Under the pieces are notes generated by a model, which was not told the DNA's origin, did not search any database, and was given only the letters and a program-made list of their open reading frames with translations. Shown piece by piece: positions 29,498 through 38,232 of a stretch of 64,000 bases of DNA. The translations under genes were made by a program, and so were the position numbers. Source of the DNA: Pseudorhodoferax sp. Leaf274 (GTDB lineage Bacteria > Pseudomonadota > Gammaproteobacteria > Burkholderiales > Burkholderiaceae_C); assembly GCF_001422445.1 (NCBI RefSeq), contig NZ_LMNA01000001.1, forward strand, positions 666,735 to 730,734. The letters are read 5' to 3'. The first letter of the stretch is position 1. Each line of letters begins with the position of its first letter.

Positions 29498-30484
29498 ATG
29501 CACAGCCTCTTCCACCGCCGCAGCCTGCTGCGCGCCGGCGCCGCCGGCATCGCCCTCACGGCCGTGGGCGCACGCGCCCAGACCGGCTGGCCCACCAAGC
29601 CCGTCACGCTGGTCGTGCCGTTCCCGGCCGGCGGCGGCACCGACGCGTTCGCGCGGCCGCTGTCGGCCCAGTTCGCCAAGCAGACCGGCAAGCAGCTCAT
29701 CGTGGACAACCGGGGCGGCGCCGGCGGCACGCTGGGCGCCACCATCGCCGCGCGCGCGCAGCCCGACGGCTACACGCTGTTCATGGGCGCCATCCACCAC
29801 GCCATCGCGCCCTCGGTCTACCCCAAGCTGGACTACGACCTGCAGCGCGATTTCGTGCCGCTGGCGCTGCTGGCCGAAGTGCCGCAGGTGCTGGTGGTCA
29901 ACCCCAAGCGCGTGACCGCGCCGGACTTCAAGACCTTCCTGGCCGAGCTGAAGAAGAACCCCGGAAAGCTCAACTACGCATCGGCCGGCGGCGGCACCTC
30001 GCACCACCTGGCGGGCGAGCTGTTCAAGCTGCAGACCGGCACCTTCATCACCCACATCCCCTACCGCGGCGCCGGCCCGGCGCTGCAGGACCTGATCTCG
30101 GGCAACGTGGACATGATGTTCGACGGCCTGGGCTCCTCGGCCGCGCACATCAAGGGCGGCCGCATCAAGGCCCTGATGGTGGCCGGCGCCCAGCGCAACC
30201 CCTCGCTGCCCGACGTGCCCTGCGCCGCCGAGGTCGGCCTGGCCGACTACAAGGTCACGACCTGGTACGGCCTGTGGGCCCCCAAGGGCACGCCGGCCGA
30301 GGCGCAGGCCCGCATGGTCGAGGAGGTGAAGAAGGCCGGCGCGGCCGACGAGATCCGTGCCGTCTGGGCCAGCAACGGCGCGCAGTTCGGCACGCTGGCG
30401 CCGGCGCAGTTCGGCGACTACGTGCAGGCCGAGATCACGCGCTGGGCCGGCGTGGTCAAGGCCGCCAACATCAAGCTCGACTAA
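29498..30484 (+). CDS. Bug-type solute receptor inside the mdc operon
   Basis: The 328-residue protein is a tripartite-tricarboxylate (TctC/Bug) periplasmic receptor. The N-terminus has a signal peptide with twin arginines (HRRSLLRAGAAGIALTAVGA), and WPTKPVTLVVPFPAGGGTDA is the family's first ligand loop. An AGGAG ribosome site precedes the ATG. It lies between mdcD and mdcE, where a receptor is unexpected, so its ligand may be malonate or a related acid. No TctA or TctB membrane genes are nearby, as is common for Bug receptors. Confidence 0.88.
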   Translation: MHSLFHRRSLLRAGAAGIALTAVGARAQTGWPTKPVTLVVPFPAGGGTDAFARPLSAQFAKQTGKQLIVDNRGGAGGTLGATIAARAQPDGYTLFMGAIHHAIAPSVYPKLDYDLQRDFVPLALLAEVPQVLVVNPKRVTAPDFKTFLAELKKNPGKLNYASAGGGTSHHLAGELFKLQTGTFITHIPYRGAGPALQDLISGNVDMMFDGLGSSAAHIKGGRIKALMVAGAQRNPSLPDVPCAAEVGLADYKVTTWYGLWAPKGTPAEAQARMVEEVKKAGAADEIRAVWASNGAQFGTLAPAQFGDYVQAEITRWAGVVKAANIKLD

Positions 30485-30509
30485 CTTCTCTCATTCCTGG
30501 AACCTCGCC

Positions 30510-31217
30510 ATGCCGCTCGACTGGAACCTCCTTGCCACCCGACTGTTCGGCCCCGACCACGGCATCCATGCCGAGGGCGACTTCCTGCACGGCACGGCGA
30601 CGCTGGACGGCGCGGACATCGCGGTGGTGGGCACCACGGGCCATGCGCCCATCGGCGTGGCGCTGGCGCTGGCGCAGGCCCGCGTGGTGCTCGATACCAT
30701 CGCGCGCCACCCGGGCCGGCCGATCGTGCTGCTGATCGACACCCAGGGCCAGCAACTGCGCCGGCGCGACGAGCTGCTGGGCATCAACCGCGCCATGGCG
30801 CACCTGGGCATGGCCATCGACCTGGCGCGGCGCAGCGGCCACCGTGTGCTGGGCCTGGTGTACGACCAGGCGCTGTCGGGCGGCTTCATCACCTCGGGCC
30901 TCATCGCCGACGCCTGCTACGCGCTGCCCGAGGCCGAGATCCGTGTGATGCGCATCCCGGCCATGGCGCGCGTGACCAAGCTGCCCGAGGCCATGCTGAC
31001 CGAACTGTCCAAGGCCAACCCGGTGTTCGCACCCGGCGTGGACAACTACGTGGCCATGGGCGGCGTGCGCGCGCTGTGGCAGGGCGACCTGCAGGCCGCG
31101 CTGCGCGAGGCACTGGCGCACACGCCCGTGGACGACGTGCGCGCCCGCGATGGCGCAGCGCGCGGCGGCCGCCGGCTGGCCGCGGCCGTGGCGCAACGGG
31201 TGCTGGAAGCGGCATGA
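30510..31217 (+). CDS. mdcE: Malonate decarboxylase, gamma subunit
   Basis: The 235-residue subunit pairs with MdcD to decarboxylate malonyl-S-ACP. DTQGQQLRRRDELLGINRAM (about 72-91) and DQALSGGFITSGLIADACY are MdcE-type carboxyltransferase motifs. The ATG lies 25 bases after the receptor gene, with no strong ribosome site visible. It is followed by a 124-base repeat-bearing spacer before mdcG. Length fits the family. Confidence 0.92.
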   Translation: MPLDWNLLATRLFGPDHGIHAEGDFLHGTATLDGADIAVVGTTGHAPIGVALALAQARVVLDTIARHPGRPIVLLIDTQGQQLRRRDELLGINRAMAHLGMAIDLARRSGHRVLGLVYDQALSGGFITSGLIADACYALPEAEIRVMRIPAMARVTKLPEAMLTELSKANPVFAPGVDNYVAMGGVRALWQGDLQAALREALAHTPVDDVRARDGAARGGRRLAAAVAQRVLEAA

Positions 31218-31341
31218 GCCCCCGCCCGGCCGCTCCGAAGGGGGCTCGCACCGCAGGCGAAGCCGGAGGTGTTCCGGTGACCCCGCGCCCGGCCGTCCCG
31301 AAGGGGACGCGCACCGCAGCGCGCAGCGCGAAGGTACGTCG
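31218..31341. repeat. Tandem intergenic repeat between mdcE and mdcG
   Basis: Two similar units, about 63 bases each (31219-31281 and 31282-31346), share CGCCCGGCCG..CCGAAGGGG, GCACCGCAG and a terminal GGTGAC. The second GGTGAC supplies the GTG start of mdcG. The CCCC...GGGG pattern resembles the GC-rich interspersed palindromes seen between genes of related bacteria. It may fold in the messenger and affect mdcG expression. Confidence 0.5.
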
Positions 31342-32067
31342 GTGACCGCATGGCACCGGCACCAGCTCGTGCGGCTGACCGACGCCGGTTGGCAACGCGT
31401 GCGCGCCGGTGCGTGGGATGCGCAGGCGCACAGCTGCCTGGCGCACTGGGCGCAGCACCGGCTGCCGCTGGTGGTCACGCGCCAGCGGCCGCAGGCCGAT
31501 GACGCTTCAGGCCTGCAGCGGCCGCAGGCCCAGGACGCTTCAGGCCTGCAGCGGCCGCAGGAGGGCGGCGCCGTCAGCCTGGGCCTGCCCGCGCCGGGCC
31601 GCTGGGAGCGCCGGCGCATCGCGCTGGCCGTGCCACGGGCCGACATCGCCCAGGTCGATGCCTTCCCGCCGGCCAGCGCCCTGGCACCGCTGCTGCCGGC
31701 CCCGCAGCGCCGGCCCTGGCGCGCGCTGTGCGGCGGCCTGTCGGCCTGCGGCGTGGTGGCGCGCGTTTACGGCAGCCACGGCTGGCAGCTGCTGACCGGG
31801 CTGGACCACCTGCGCCCGGGCTCCGACATCGACCTGCACATCGCCGTGGACGGTCCGGCGCAGGCCGATGCCGTGGCCGTGCTGCTGCAGTCCTGGTCGG
31901 ACGGGCTGCGGCTGGATGGCGAGCTGGTCTTCGCGGGCGACCGTGCCGTGGCCTGGCGCGAATGGCTGGCCTGGCGCGCCGGGCGCGCGGCCCGGCTGCT
32001 GGTCAAGCGTCTGGACGGCGTGGCCCTGGCCGATGCGCCGTTCTGGCAGGTGCCGGAGGCGGCCTGA
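31342..32067 (+). CDS. mdcG: Malonate decarboxylase holo-ACP synthase
   Basis: The 241-residue nucleotidyltransferase attaches the prosthetic group to MdcC. The catalytic region VYGSHGWQLLTGLDHLRPGS followed by DIDLHIAV carries the metal-binding aspartates of the family. The start is a GTG at the end of the repeat spacer, since no in-frame ATG nearby gives a normal N-terminus. An 11-residue tandem repeat (RPQADDASGLQ, RPQAQDASGLQ, RPQ) lies at about 48-74 and may be an unstructured insert. Stop and mdcB start overlap (TGATG). Confidence 0.88.
   Translation: MTAWHRHQLVRLTDAGWQRVRAGAWDAQAHSCLAHWAQHRLPLVVTRQRPQADDASGLQRPQAQDASGLQRPQEGGAVSLGLPAPGRWERRRIALAVPRADIAQVDAFPPASALAPLLPAPQRRPWRALCGGLSACGVVARVYGSHGWQLLTGLDHLRPGSDIDLHIAVDGPAQADAVAVLLQSWSDGLRLDGELVFAGDRAVAWREWLAWRAGRAARLLVKRLDGVALADAPFWQVPEAA
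31483..31561 (+). repeat. 33-base tandem repeat inside mdcG
   Basis: Two 33-base copies (31483-31515 and 31516-31548) and a partial third (to 31561) share CAGCGGCCGCAGGCC and GACGCTTCAGGCCTG. The first two differ at two or three bases. The period is a multiple of three, so copy-number change keeps the frame. Confidence 0.85.
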
Positions 32068-32924
32068 TGCAGGCGCACCGGCCGCGGCCTGCCGCGCAGT
32101 GCATTGCCACGCCGCAGGCCATCGGCCGCGCGGCCACGCTGGCGCTCTACGACGAGCTGGCCCTGAGCCCCAAGCCTGGCCTCGTGACGCTGGAAGACGC
32201 CGGCAGCCATGCCGACATGGACGCCAGCACCTTCGTGCGCAGCCTGTTCGCGCTGCGCAGCTACTTTCCGCGCATCGCCGCATTGGGCGAGGGCGGCGCC
32301 GACTTCGCGGCGCTGGAGCGCTGCGGCATGGCGGCCGAGGCGCGCATGCTGGCGGCCACGGGCGGCATCAACACCCACCGCGGCGCGGTGTTCCAGCTGG
32401 GCCTGCTGTGCGCTGCCGCAGGTGCGCTGGCGCAGGCCGGCCAGCCGCTGCAGCCGCAGGCCGTGCGCGGCATGCTGCGCGCGCGCTGGGGTGCCGCACT
32501 GGCCGCCCGCGCGCAGCGCGCCCCCATGCTGCCGGGCGGCCTGGTGGCGCGCCGGCTGGGGCTGCGCGGCGCCTCGCACGAGGCCGCGCTGGGCTTTCCG
32601 GCGCTGTTCGAGACCGCCGTGCCTGCGCTGGCCAGCGCACGCGCGCGCGGCCTCGCGCCGCGCCTGGCCCGGCTCGACACGCTGTTCCACGTCATCGCCG
32701 TGCTCGACGACAGCAACCTGGCGCTGCGTGGCGGCCTGCAGGGCCTGCGCGACGCGCAGGCCGCCGCGCGCGGCTTCCTGGCGGCTGGCGGCGCGGCGCA
32801 GCCTGGCGCGCTGCAGGCGGCAGCCGCCATCGGCCGCGACTTCGTGGCGCGCCGCCTGTCGCCCGGCGGCGCGGCCGACACCGTGGCCGCGGCCTGCTGG
32901 CTGCAGCGCGTGGGCGCGTTCTGA
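32067..32924 (+). CDS. mdcB: Triphosphoribosyl-dephospho-CoA synthase
   Basis: The 285-residue enzyme makes the precursor of the MdcC prosthetic group from ATP and dephospho-CoA. LALYDELALSPKPGLVTLED (about 26-45) and GINTHRGAVFQLGLLCAAAG are hallmarks of the CitG/MdcB family. Its ATG shares the A of the mdcG stop. The end lies 17 bases before the mdcH start. Length fits the family. Confidence 0.94.
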   Translation: MQAHRPRPAAQCIATPQAIGRAATLALYDELALSPKPGLVTLEDAGSHADMDASTFVRSLFALRSYFPRIAALGEGGADFAALERCGMAAEARMLAATGGINTHRGAVFQLGLLCAAAGALAQAGQPLQPQAVRGMLRARWGAALAARAQRAPMLPGGLVARRLGLRGASHEAALGFPALFETAVPALASARARGLAPRLARLDTLFHVIAVLDDSNLALRGGLQGLRDAQAAARGFLAAGGAAQPGALQAAAAIGRDFVARRLSPGGAADTVAAACWLQRVGAF

Positions 32925-32941
32925 GACCGGGCGCCGACCCC

Positions 32942-33856
32942 GTGGCCTACGCGCTCGTGTTCTCTGGCCAGGGCGGCCAGCACGCCGGCATGCTGCCCTG
33001 GCTGGCCGAGGACGCGTTGGTGCGCAGTGTCCAGGCGCGCCTGGGTGTCGCCGACTGGCGCGCCGCGCTCGCCACCCCGGGCTGGGCCGAGCGCAATGCG
33101 CCGGCCCAATGCCTGCTGACCGGGCTGGCGCTGGCCGCCTGGGCGCAGCTGGCGCCGCACCTGCCGCCGCCCGCGGCCATCGCTGGCTACAGCGTGGGCG
33201 AGCTGGCGGCCTTCAGCGCGGCCGGCGTGTTCGATGCCGGCACGGCGCTCGACCTGGCCCAGGCCCGCGCCGCCGAAATGGACCGGTGCGCCGCCGGCGC
33301 GCCGGGCGGGCTGCTCGGCCTGAGCCAGATCGCGCCGGCCGTGCTCGACCGCCTGCTGGCCGCCGAGGCCGGCGTGGCGCTGGCGATCCGCAATGCCATC
33401 GACAGCGTCGTGCTGGGCGGCCCGCATCCCGCGCTCGAACGCGTGGAGGCGGCCGCCGTGGCCGAGGGCGCGCATGCCACGCGGCTCCGCGTGGCCGTGC
33501 CATCCCACACGCCCGGCATGCGGCCGGCGGCGCAAGCCTTCGCCGCGGTGCTGGCCGGCGTGCCGCTGGCAAGGCCGCGCACGCCCTTGTTCAGCAACGC
33601 GGCCGACCGCGTGGCCGATGCCGCGCAGGCCGCCAGCGCGCTGGCGGCCCAGATCGCCACCACGGTGCGTTGGGACGAATGCATGGAGAACCTGCACGCG
33701 CGCGGCGTGGACTGCGTGCTGGAGATCGGTGCGGGGCAGGCACTGGCACGCATGTGGAACCAGCGCTTTGCGGCGGTGCCGGCGCGGGCGGTGGACGAGT
33801 TCCGCAGCATGCGGGCCGTCGTGCAGTGGGTGGAGCGGGCCGCCGCAGCCGGCTGA
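32942..33856 (+). CDS. mdcH: Malonyl-CoA:ACP transacylase of malonate decarboxylase
   Basis: The 304-residue transferase primes MdcC with malonyl from malonyl-CoA. LVFSGQGGQHAGM and the nucleophile motif GYSVGE (S84) mark the FabD-like acyltransferase fold, and VPSHTPGM supplies the histidine region. I used the GTG at 32942; no ATG nearby would keep the LVFSGQGGQ motif. It ends the mdc operon. FabD-like length and context make the assignment good. Confidence 0.9.
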   Translation: MAYALVFSGQGGQHAGMLPWLAEDALVRSVQARLGVADWRAALATPGWAERNAPAQCLLTGLALAAWAQLAPHLPPPAAIAGYSVGELAAFSAAGVFDAGTALDLAQARAAEMDRCAAGAPGGLLGLSQIAPAVLDRLLAAEAGVALAIRNAIDSVVLGGPHPALERVEAAAVAEGAHATRLRVAVPSHTPGMRPAAQAFAAVLAGVPLARPRTPLFSNAADRVADAAQAASALAAQIATTVRWDECMENLHARGVDCVLEIGAGQALARMWNQRFAAVPARAVDEFRSMRAVVQWVERAAAAG

Positions 33857-33916
33857 TCCGCGCCGCGCGCGCCGCGGCCACAATGGCCGGCACGCCATGC
33901 CTGCAGGAGACCCGCC

Positions 33917-34783
33917 ATGTCCTTCACGTTCCCCCACGGCTTCACGGGCCAGCAGGAGATCGACGAGGCCTACGACCCGTTCCGCCGCGCGCACGATGCC
34001 GCGGCCTCCAACCGCCATTTCGCCGAGCGCAGCGCGCAGGCGCTGCACACGCTGGCGCACCGGCTGAAGATCCCCTACGGCCCCACGCTGGCCGAGACGC
34101 TGGACATCTTTCCGGCCGCGCAGAGCGGCGCGCCCGTGTTCTTCTTCATCCACGGCGGCTACTGGCGCGCCCGCGCCGCACGCGACTTCCACTGCGTGGC
34201 GCTCGGCCCGCAGGCCATGGGCTTCACCACCGTGGTGGTCGACTACGCGCTGTGCCCCACGGTCACGCTCGACGAGATCGTTCGCCAGGTGCGCGCGGCG
34301 GCCGCGTGGACGGTGCGCCACATCGCGGAGTTCAACGGCGACCCCGGCCGCATCGTGGTGGGCGGCAGCTCGGCCGGCGGCCACCTGGGCGCCATGCTGC
34401 TGACCACGCCCTGGCGCGCCGACTACGGCCTGCCCGACGATCCGTTCAAAGGTGCGCTGCTGCTCTCGGGCCTGTACGACATCGCGCCGCTGCGCTACAG
34501 CTACCTGCAGCCGCTGATCCAGCTCGACGAAGGCAGCGTGCGCCGCAACTCGCCCCTGCACCTGGTGCGCCCCAGCGCCACGCCGCTGCTGCTGGCCTGG
34601 GGTGGGGCCGAGCAGCCGGCCTTCGCGCAGCAGTCGCAGGGCCTGCACGCTGCCTGGCAGCGCGCGGGCAACCGCGGCGAACTGCTGGTCCTGCCGCAGG
34701 CCGACCACTTCCAGGCCCTGGAGCCGCTGGAGCAGCCGGACAGCCCGCTGTGCCGTGCCCTACGCGGCTTTGCCGGCGCATAG
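33917..34783 (+). CDS. Alpha/beta hydrolase, kynurenine formamidase-like
   Basis: The 288-residue hydrolase shows the oxyanion motif HGGYWR (79-84), the nucleophile S152 in GGSSAGGHL, and a C-terminal QADHFQALE histidine region. The catalytic Ser-Asp-His arrangement and HGGYWR occur in esterase and arylformamidase-type hydrolases, so the exact substrate is open. A CAGGAGAC ribosome site precedes the ATG. It lies 60 bases after mdcH and may be co-transcribed. Confidence 0.78.
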   Translation: MSFTFPHGFTGQQEIDEAYDPFRRAHDAAASNRHFAERSAQALHTLAHRLKIPYGPTLAETLDIFPAAQSGAPVFFFIHGGYWRARAARDFHCVALGPQAMGFTTVVVDYALCPTVTLDEIVRQVRAAAAWTVRHIAEFNGDPGRIVVGGSSAGGHLGAMLLTTPWRADYGLPDDPFKGALLLSGLYDIAPLRYSYLQPLIQLDEGSVRRNSPLHLVRPSATPLLLAWGGAEQPAFAQQSQGLHAAWQRAGNRGELLVLPQADHFQALEPLEQPDSPLCRALRGFAGA

Positions 34784-34848
34784 CGCCTGGCGGGCACGCG
34801 GCCTGCTAGGCCATGCCGCGCTTGTCCTGCAATCCTGACTGCCCGCCC

Positions 34849-35556
34849 ATGACCACCCCCACGCCGCATTTCACCGAGCCCACCACCGGCTACTGGCAGC
34901 AGCTCCTGCCCGCCACCGCCGCCGCCGGGCCGGACGACGGCCCCTGGCAGTACGGCTACCCGGCGCGCCTGCCCGATGGCCGGGTGCTGTTGCTGCCGAT
35001 CCGCCAGATGGCGGGCCAGCCCGAACACGCCGTGGCCTCGCTGATCTGCAACCAGGCCGCGCTGGACGTCATCGACGCGCTGGGCGAGTTGCTGGCCGCG
35101 CGCCTCGCGCCGCTGGCGCCCGAGGCGGTGGTGGGCGTGCCCACGCTGGGCCTGTCCTTCGCGCCCATCGTGGCGCGCCGGCTCGGCCTGTCGCGCATGG
35201 TGCCGCTGGGCTACTCGCGCAAGTTCTGGTACGACGAGGCGCTCTCTGGCGCCGTGCAGTCGATCACCACGCCGACCGCCGGCAAGCGCGTCTACCTCGA
35301 CCCCAACCTGCTGCCGCTGGTGCGCGGCAAGCGCGTGGTGCTGGTGGACGATGCGGTCAGCAGCGGCAGCACCATCGCCGCGCCCTGGAACCTGCTGGAG
35401 GCCGCGGGCGCCACCGTGCTGGGCGTGGGTGTGGCCATGTGCCAGGGCCGGCGCTGGGCCGGGGTGCTGGGGCCGCAGCGTGCGGCCCAGGTGTTCGGCG
35501 TGTTCGACAGCCCGCTGCTGCAGGCCGTGCCCGGGGGCTGGATCCGGCGCAGCTGA
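34849..35556 (+). CDS. Phosphoribosyltransferase-fold protein
   Basis: The 235-residue protein has the PRPP-binding loop VVLVDDAVSSGST (about 163-175). The hydrophobic strand AVVGVPTLGLSFAPIVARRL earlier in the chain is usual in type I phosphoribosyltransferases of the PurR or adenine type. Whether it binds PRPP as an enzyme or as a regulator is not clear. I chose the ATG at 34849 (MTTPTPHF) rather than an upstream one at 34813 that adds an unrelated lead. It precedes the ABC operon by 137 bases. Confidence 0.72.
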   Translation: MTTPTPHFTEPTTGYWQQLLPATAAAGPDDGPWQYGYPARLPDGRVLLLPIRQMAGQPEHAVASLICNQAALDVIDALGELLAARLAPLAPEAVVGVPTLGLSFAPIVARRLGLSRMVPLGYSRKFWYDEALSGAVQSITTPTAGKRVYLDPNLLPLVRGKRVVLVDDAVSSGSTIAAPWNLLEAAGATVLGVGVAMCQGRRWAGVLGPQRAAQVFGVFDSPLLQAVPGGWIRRS

Positions 35557-35622
35557 AGGCCGGGGCGGGGCGTTTGGTACGCAACTTGCGTTTACCCGCG
35601 CAGCCCGCAACGTATCGCAAAT

Positions 35623-35630
35623 CGTATACG
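35623..35630. promoter_or_regulatory. Small palindrome upstream of the ABC-amidohydrolase operon
   Basis: CGTATACG is a perfect 8-base palindrome about 65 bases before the receptor start. A second CGTAT stands at 35611. GntR regulators of the FCD class often bind such dyads, and one is encoded at the far end of this operon. It is short and could occur by chance. Confidence 0.25.
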
Positions 35631-35693
35631 TCCTGGTGCATGGTCCGCCCCGGGCCGGTGCACCGCATCCGCCATCCCCGCTCCGGAGTCGCC

Positions 35694-36800
35694 ATGCCAT
35701 CTTCGCCCGCCGTTGCCAGTTCCCTCTCGCGCCGCCGCCTGCTGCAGGCCGCCGGTGCCGCCTGCGCCAGCGTGGCCGCGCCCACGTTCGCGCAGACCCG
35801 TGCCATCAGCATCACGCTGCCCTGGGTCGTGAACGGCTCCAACTACTGGCCCATGGTCGGCAAGGAGCTGGGCTACTTCAAGAAGCGTGGCATCGACCTC
35901 ACCGTGTCGCGCGGCAACGGCTCGGTGGCCGCGGCGCAGGCCGTGGCCAACAAGCAGTTCGACCTGGGCGTGGTGTTCTTCGGCGGCACGCTGGTGAACA
36001 TGGCGCGCGGCCTGCCGCTGCAGGCCCTGGCCACCGTGGGCTACGACGCGCTGATGGGCAACCTGGTGCTGGAGGATTCGCCGATCCGTGCGCCCAAGGA
36101 CTTCGAAGGCAAGCGCGTGGGCACGGTGGCCACCTCGGCCGAATCGCCGTACTGGACGGCCTACGCGGCCAAGACCGGCATCGACCTCGCCAAGGTCACG
36201 CGCCAGCAGCTCGACGCGCGCCTGATCGAGCGCGCGCTGATGGACAGGCAGGTCGACGCCATCACCGCCATCGGCTCGTCCAGCATCCCGGTGCTCGATT
36301 CGCTGGGCGTGAAGACGCGCTTCATCCCCTGGGCCAAGACCGGCGTGCAGCTGTACGCGGCGCAGGTCATCGCGCGCCGCGAGACCATCGAGGCCGACCC
36401 CGGCCTGTGCCAGGCCATGGTCGACGGCATCCTCGAATCGGTGGTCTACACGCTCAAGAATCCCAGGGAGTCGCTGCAGATCCTCTACAAGGCCCAGCCC
36501 GAGATCGGCATGGCCAAGGGCGGCAAGGAGAACGCCACCATCTCGCAGGGTCTGGCCCAGGCCACCATGGTCGCGCCCGAGGCCATCGAGCACGGCATGG
36601 GCTGGAGCAGCATCCCCACGCTGGCCGGCATGATCTCGCTGGCCGCGCGCGCCGGCGCGCTGACGGCCGACGCCAAGCCGCTGGTGCCCGAAGACCTGGC
36701 GACGAACCGCTTCGTCGGCAAGATCAAGCTCAGCAGCGCCGAGTGGGACCAGATCCGCAAGAACGTGGCGCCCTACAACAAGATGCTGGGCCTGGCCTGA
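35694..36800 (+). CDS. ABC transporter solute-binding protein (NMT1/SsuA type)
   Basis: The 368-residue periplasmic receptor has a twin-arginine signal (SRRRLLQAAGAACASVAAP) and the N-terminal ligand pattern ITLPWVVNGSNYWPMVGKEL (about 43-62). Lobes of the nitrate/sulfonate/taurine class follow. The amidohydrolase starts at its stop codon with one base shared. Together with the permease and ATPase downstream it forms an importer. The ligand could be an amide or ureide, given the adjacent hydrolase, but no residue identifies it. Confidence 0.85.
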   Translation: MPSSPAVASSLSRRRLLQAAGAACASVAAPTFAQTRAISITLPWVVNGSNYWPMVGKELGYFKKRGIDLTVSRGNGSVAAAQAVANKQFDLGVVFFGGTLVNMARGLPLQALATVGYDALMGNLVLEDSPIRAPKDFEGKRVGTVATSAESPYWTAYAAKTGIDLAKVTRQQLDARLIERALMDRQVDAITAIGSSSIPVLDSLGVKTRFIPWAKTGVQLYAAQVIARRETIEADPGLCQAMVDGILESVVYTLKNPRESLQILYKAQPEIGMAKGGKENATISQGLAQATMVAPEAIEHGMGWSSIPTLAGMISLAARAGALTADAKPLVPEDLATNRFVGKIKLSSAEWDQIRKNVAPYNKMLGLA

Positions 36801-37477
36801 TGCCGTTCATGCTGCCGACGCGGCCCGAGCCGCTGGCGGCCGAGCGCGCGCAGACCGCGCTGGTCGTCATCGACATGCAGAACGGCTATCTCTCGCCCGG
36901 CGGCTACCTGGACCTGGCCGGCTTCGACATCGCGGGCAGCCCGCCCGTGGTCGCGCGTGCGGCGCGTGTGCTGGCCGCCGCGCGCGCGGCCGGCCTCATG
37001 GTCGTGCACGTGCGCAACGGCTGGACCGAAAGCCTGGCCGAAGCCGGCCCGGCCACCTCGCCGATGTGGCACAAGTCCAACCCGCTCAAGTACATGCGCA
37101 GCCACCCCGGCGCGCAGCTGCTGATCCGCGGCAGCTGGGACCATGCCTTCGTGGAGCCCATGCAGCCGCTGCCGGGCGAGCCCGTGGTCGACAAGCCGCG
37201 CTACAGCGCCTTCGCCGGCACCAACCTGGAGATGATGCTGCGCGCCCACGGCATCACCACGCTGGTGTTCGTGGGCGTCAACACCAATGTCTGTGTGGAG
37301 ACCGCGGTGCGCGATGCCTTCCACCGCGAGTTCTTCGCCGTGATGGTGGCAGACGCCACGCTGCAGGCCGGCTCGCAGGCCGTGTTCGACGCCAGTGTGT
37401 TCAACATCGAGAAGTTCTTCGGTTGGACGGTGTCGACCGACGATGCGGTGGCTTGTTTCGAAAGGCTGCCCGCGTGA
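36800..37477 (+). CDS. Isochorismatase-like cysteine hydrolase, RutB-like
   Basis: The 225-residue hydrolase shows the catalytic triad D25 (VVIDMQNGY), K132 (DKPRYSAF) and C165 (TNVCVETAVRD). FAGTNLEMMLRAHGI and FVGVNTNVCVE closely resemble RutB, the ureidoacrylate amidohydrolase of pyrimidine degradation, although other rut genes are absent here. It is translationally coupled to the receptor before it and to the permease after it. Cleavage of an imported amide or carbamate is inferred. Confidence 0.82.
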   Translation: MPFMLPTRPEPLAAERAQTALVVIDMQNGYLSPGGYLDLAGFDIAGSPPVVARAARVLAAARAAGLMVVHVRNGWTESLAEAGPATSPMWHKSNPLKYMRSHPGAQLLIRGSWDHAFVEPMQPLPGEPVVDKPRYSAFAGTNLEMMLRAHGITTLVFVGVNTNVCVETAVRDAFHREFFAVMVADATLQAGSQAVFDASVFNIEKFFGWTVSTDDAVACFERLPA

Positions 37478-38232
37478 ACGAGGGACTGACGCCGCGGCGC
37501 ATCGTGCTTCCGCTGCTGTTCGCGCTGGCCACGCTGGCGCTGTGGGAGGCCGTGGTGCGCGGCTTCGCGATCCGCGAGGTGCTGCTGCCCGCGCCCAGCG
37601 CCATCGCGCAGCGCCTGGTGGAGACCTTCCCCTTGCTCATGCAGCACGCCTGGCCCACGGTCTGGGAAAGCCTGGCGGGCTTTGCCATCGCCTCGCTGCT
37701 GGGCGTGGCGCTGGCTGCACTGCTGAGCACCTCGGCCCTCATGCGCGACATGCTGTACCCCAACGTCGTGCTGTTCCAGCTGATTCCCAAGATCGCGCTG
37801 GCGCCGCTGTTCATCGTCTGGCTGGGCATCGGCTTCCAGTCGCGGCTGACCTTCTCGGTCTTCATCAGCTTCTTTCCGGTGGTGATCGCCACGCTGGCAG
37901 GGCTGGACCATGTCGACAAGTCGCTGCTGCGCCTGTGCCGCGCGCTGACCGCCACGCCCTGGCAGGTGTTCGCGGCGGTGCGGCTGCCGCACGCGCTGCC
38001 CTACGTGTTCAGCGGCATGAAGATCGCCACCACCTTCGCCATCATCGGCGTGATCGTGGGCGAGTTCATCACCTCGCAGGCGGGCCTCGGTTACCTGATC
38101 CTGTTCGCCTCGGCCCAGGCCGACACGGCGCTGATCCTGGCGGCCATCCTCGTGCTGTGCGTGTTCGGCCTGGCGTTCTACGGGCTCGTCGCGGGCCTGG
38201 AGCGCTGGATGCAACAGAAGTTTGGCGCCTGA
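37474..38232 (+). CDS. ABC transporter permease (SsuC/TauC type)
   Basis: The 252-residue membrane protein has about six hydrophobic segments and an EAA-like cytoplasmic loop (CRALTATPWQVFAAVRLPHA). A GTG start overlaps the hydrolase stop (GTGA), and its stop overlaps the ATPase start. It would form the membrane channel of the importer with the receptor and ATPase. Such BPD permeases are typical of the nitrate/sulfonate family. Confidence 0.88.
   Translation: MNEGLTPRRIVLPLLFALATLALWEAVVRGFAIREVLLPAPSAIAQRLVETFPLLMQHAWPTVWESLAGFAIASLLGVALAALLSTSALMRDMLYPNVVLFQLIPKIALAPLFIVWLGIGFQSRLTFSVFISFFPVVIATLAGLDHVDKSLLRLCRALTATPWQVFAAVRLPHALPYVFSGMKIATTFAIIGVIVGEFITSQAGLGYLILFASAQADTALILAAILVLCVFGLAFYGLVAGLERWMQQKFGA

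Noticed and set aside
33917-35556. The esterase and phosphoribosyltransferase as part of malonate breakdown
   Set aside because: They follow mdcH on the same strand, but neither function is needed in the known pathway, so co-regulation alone is not enough to assign them to it.
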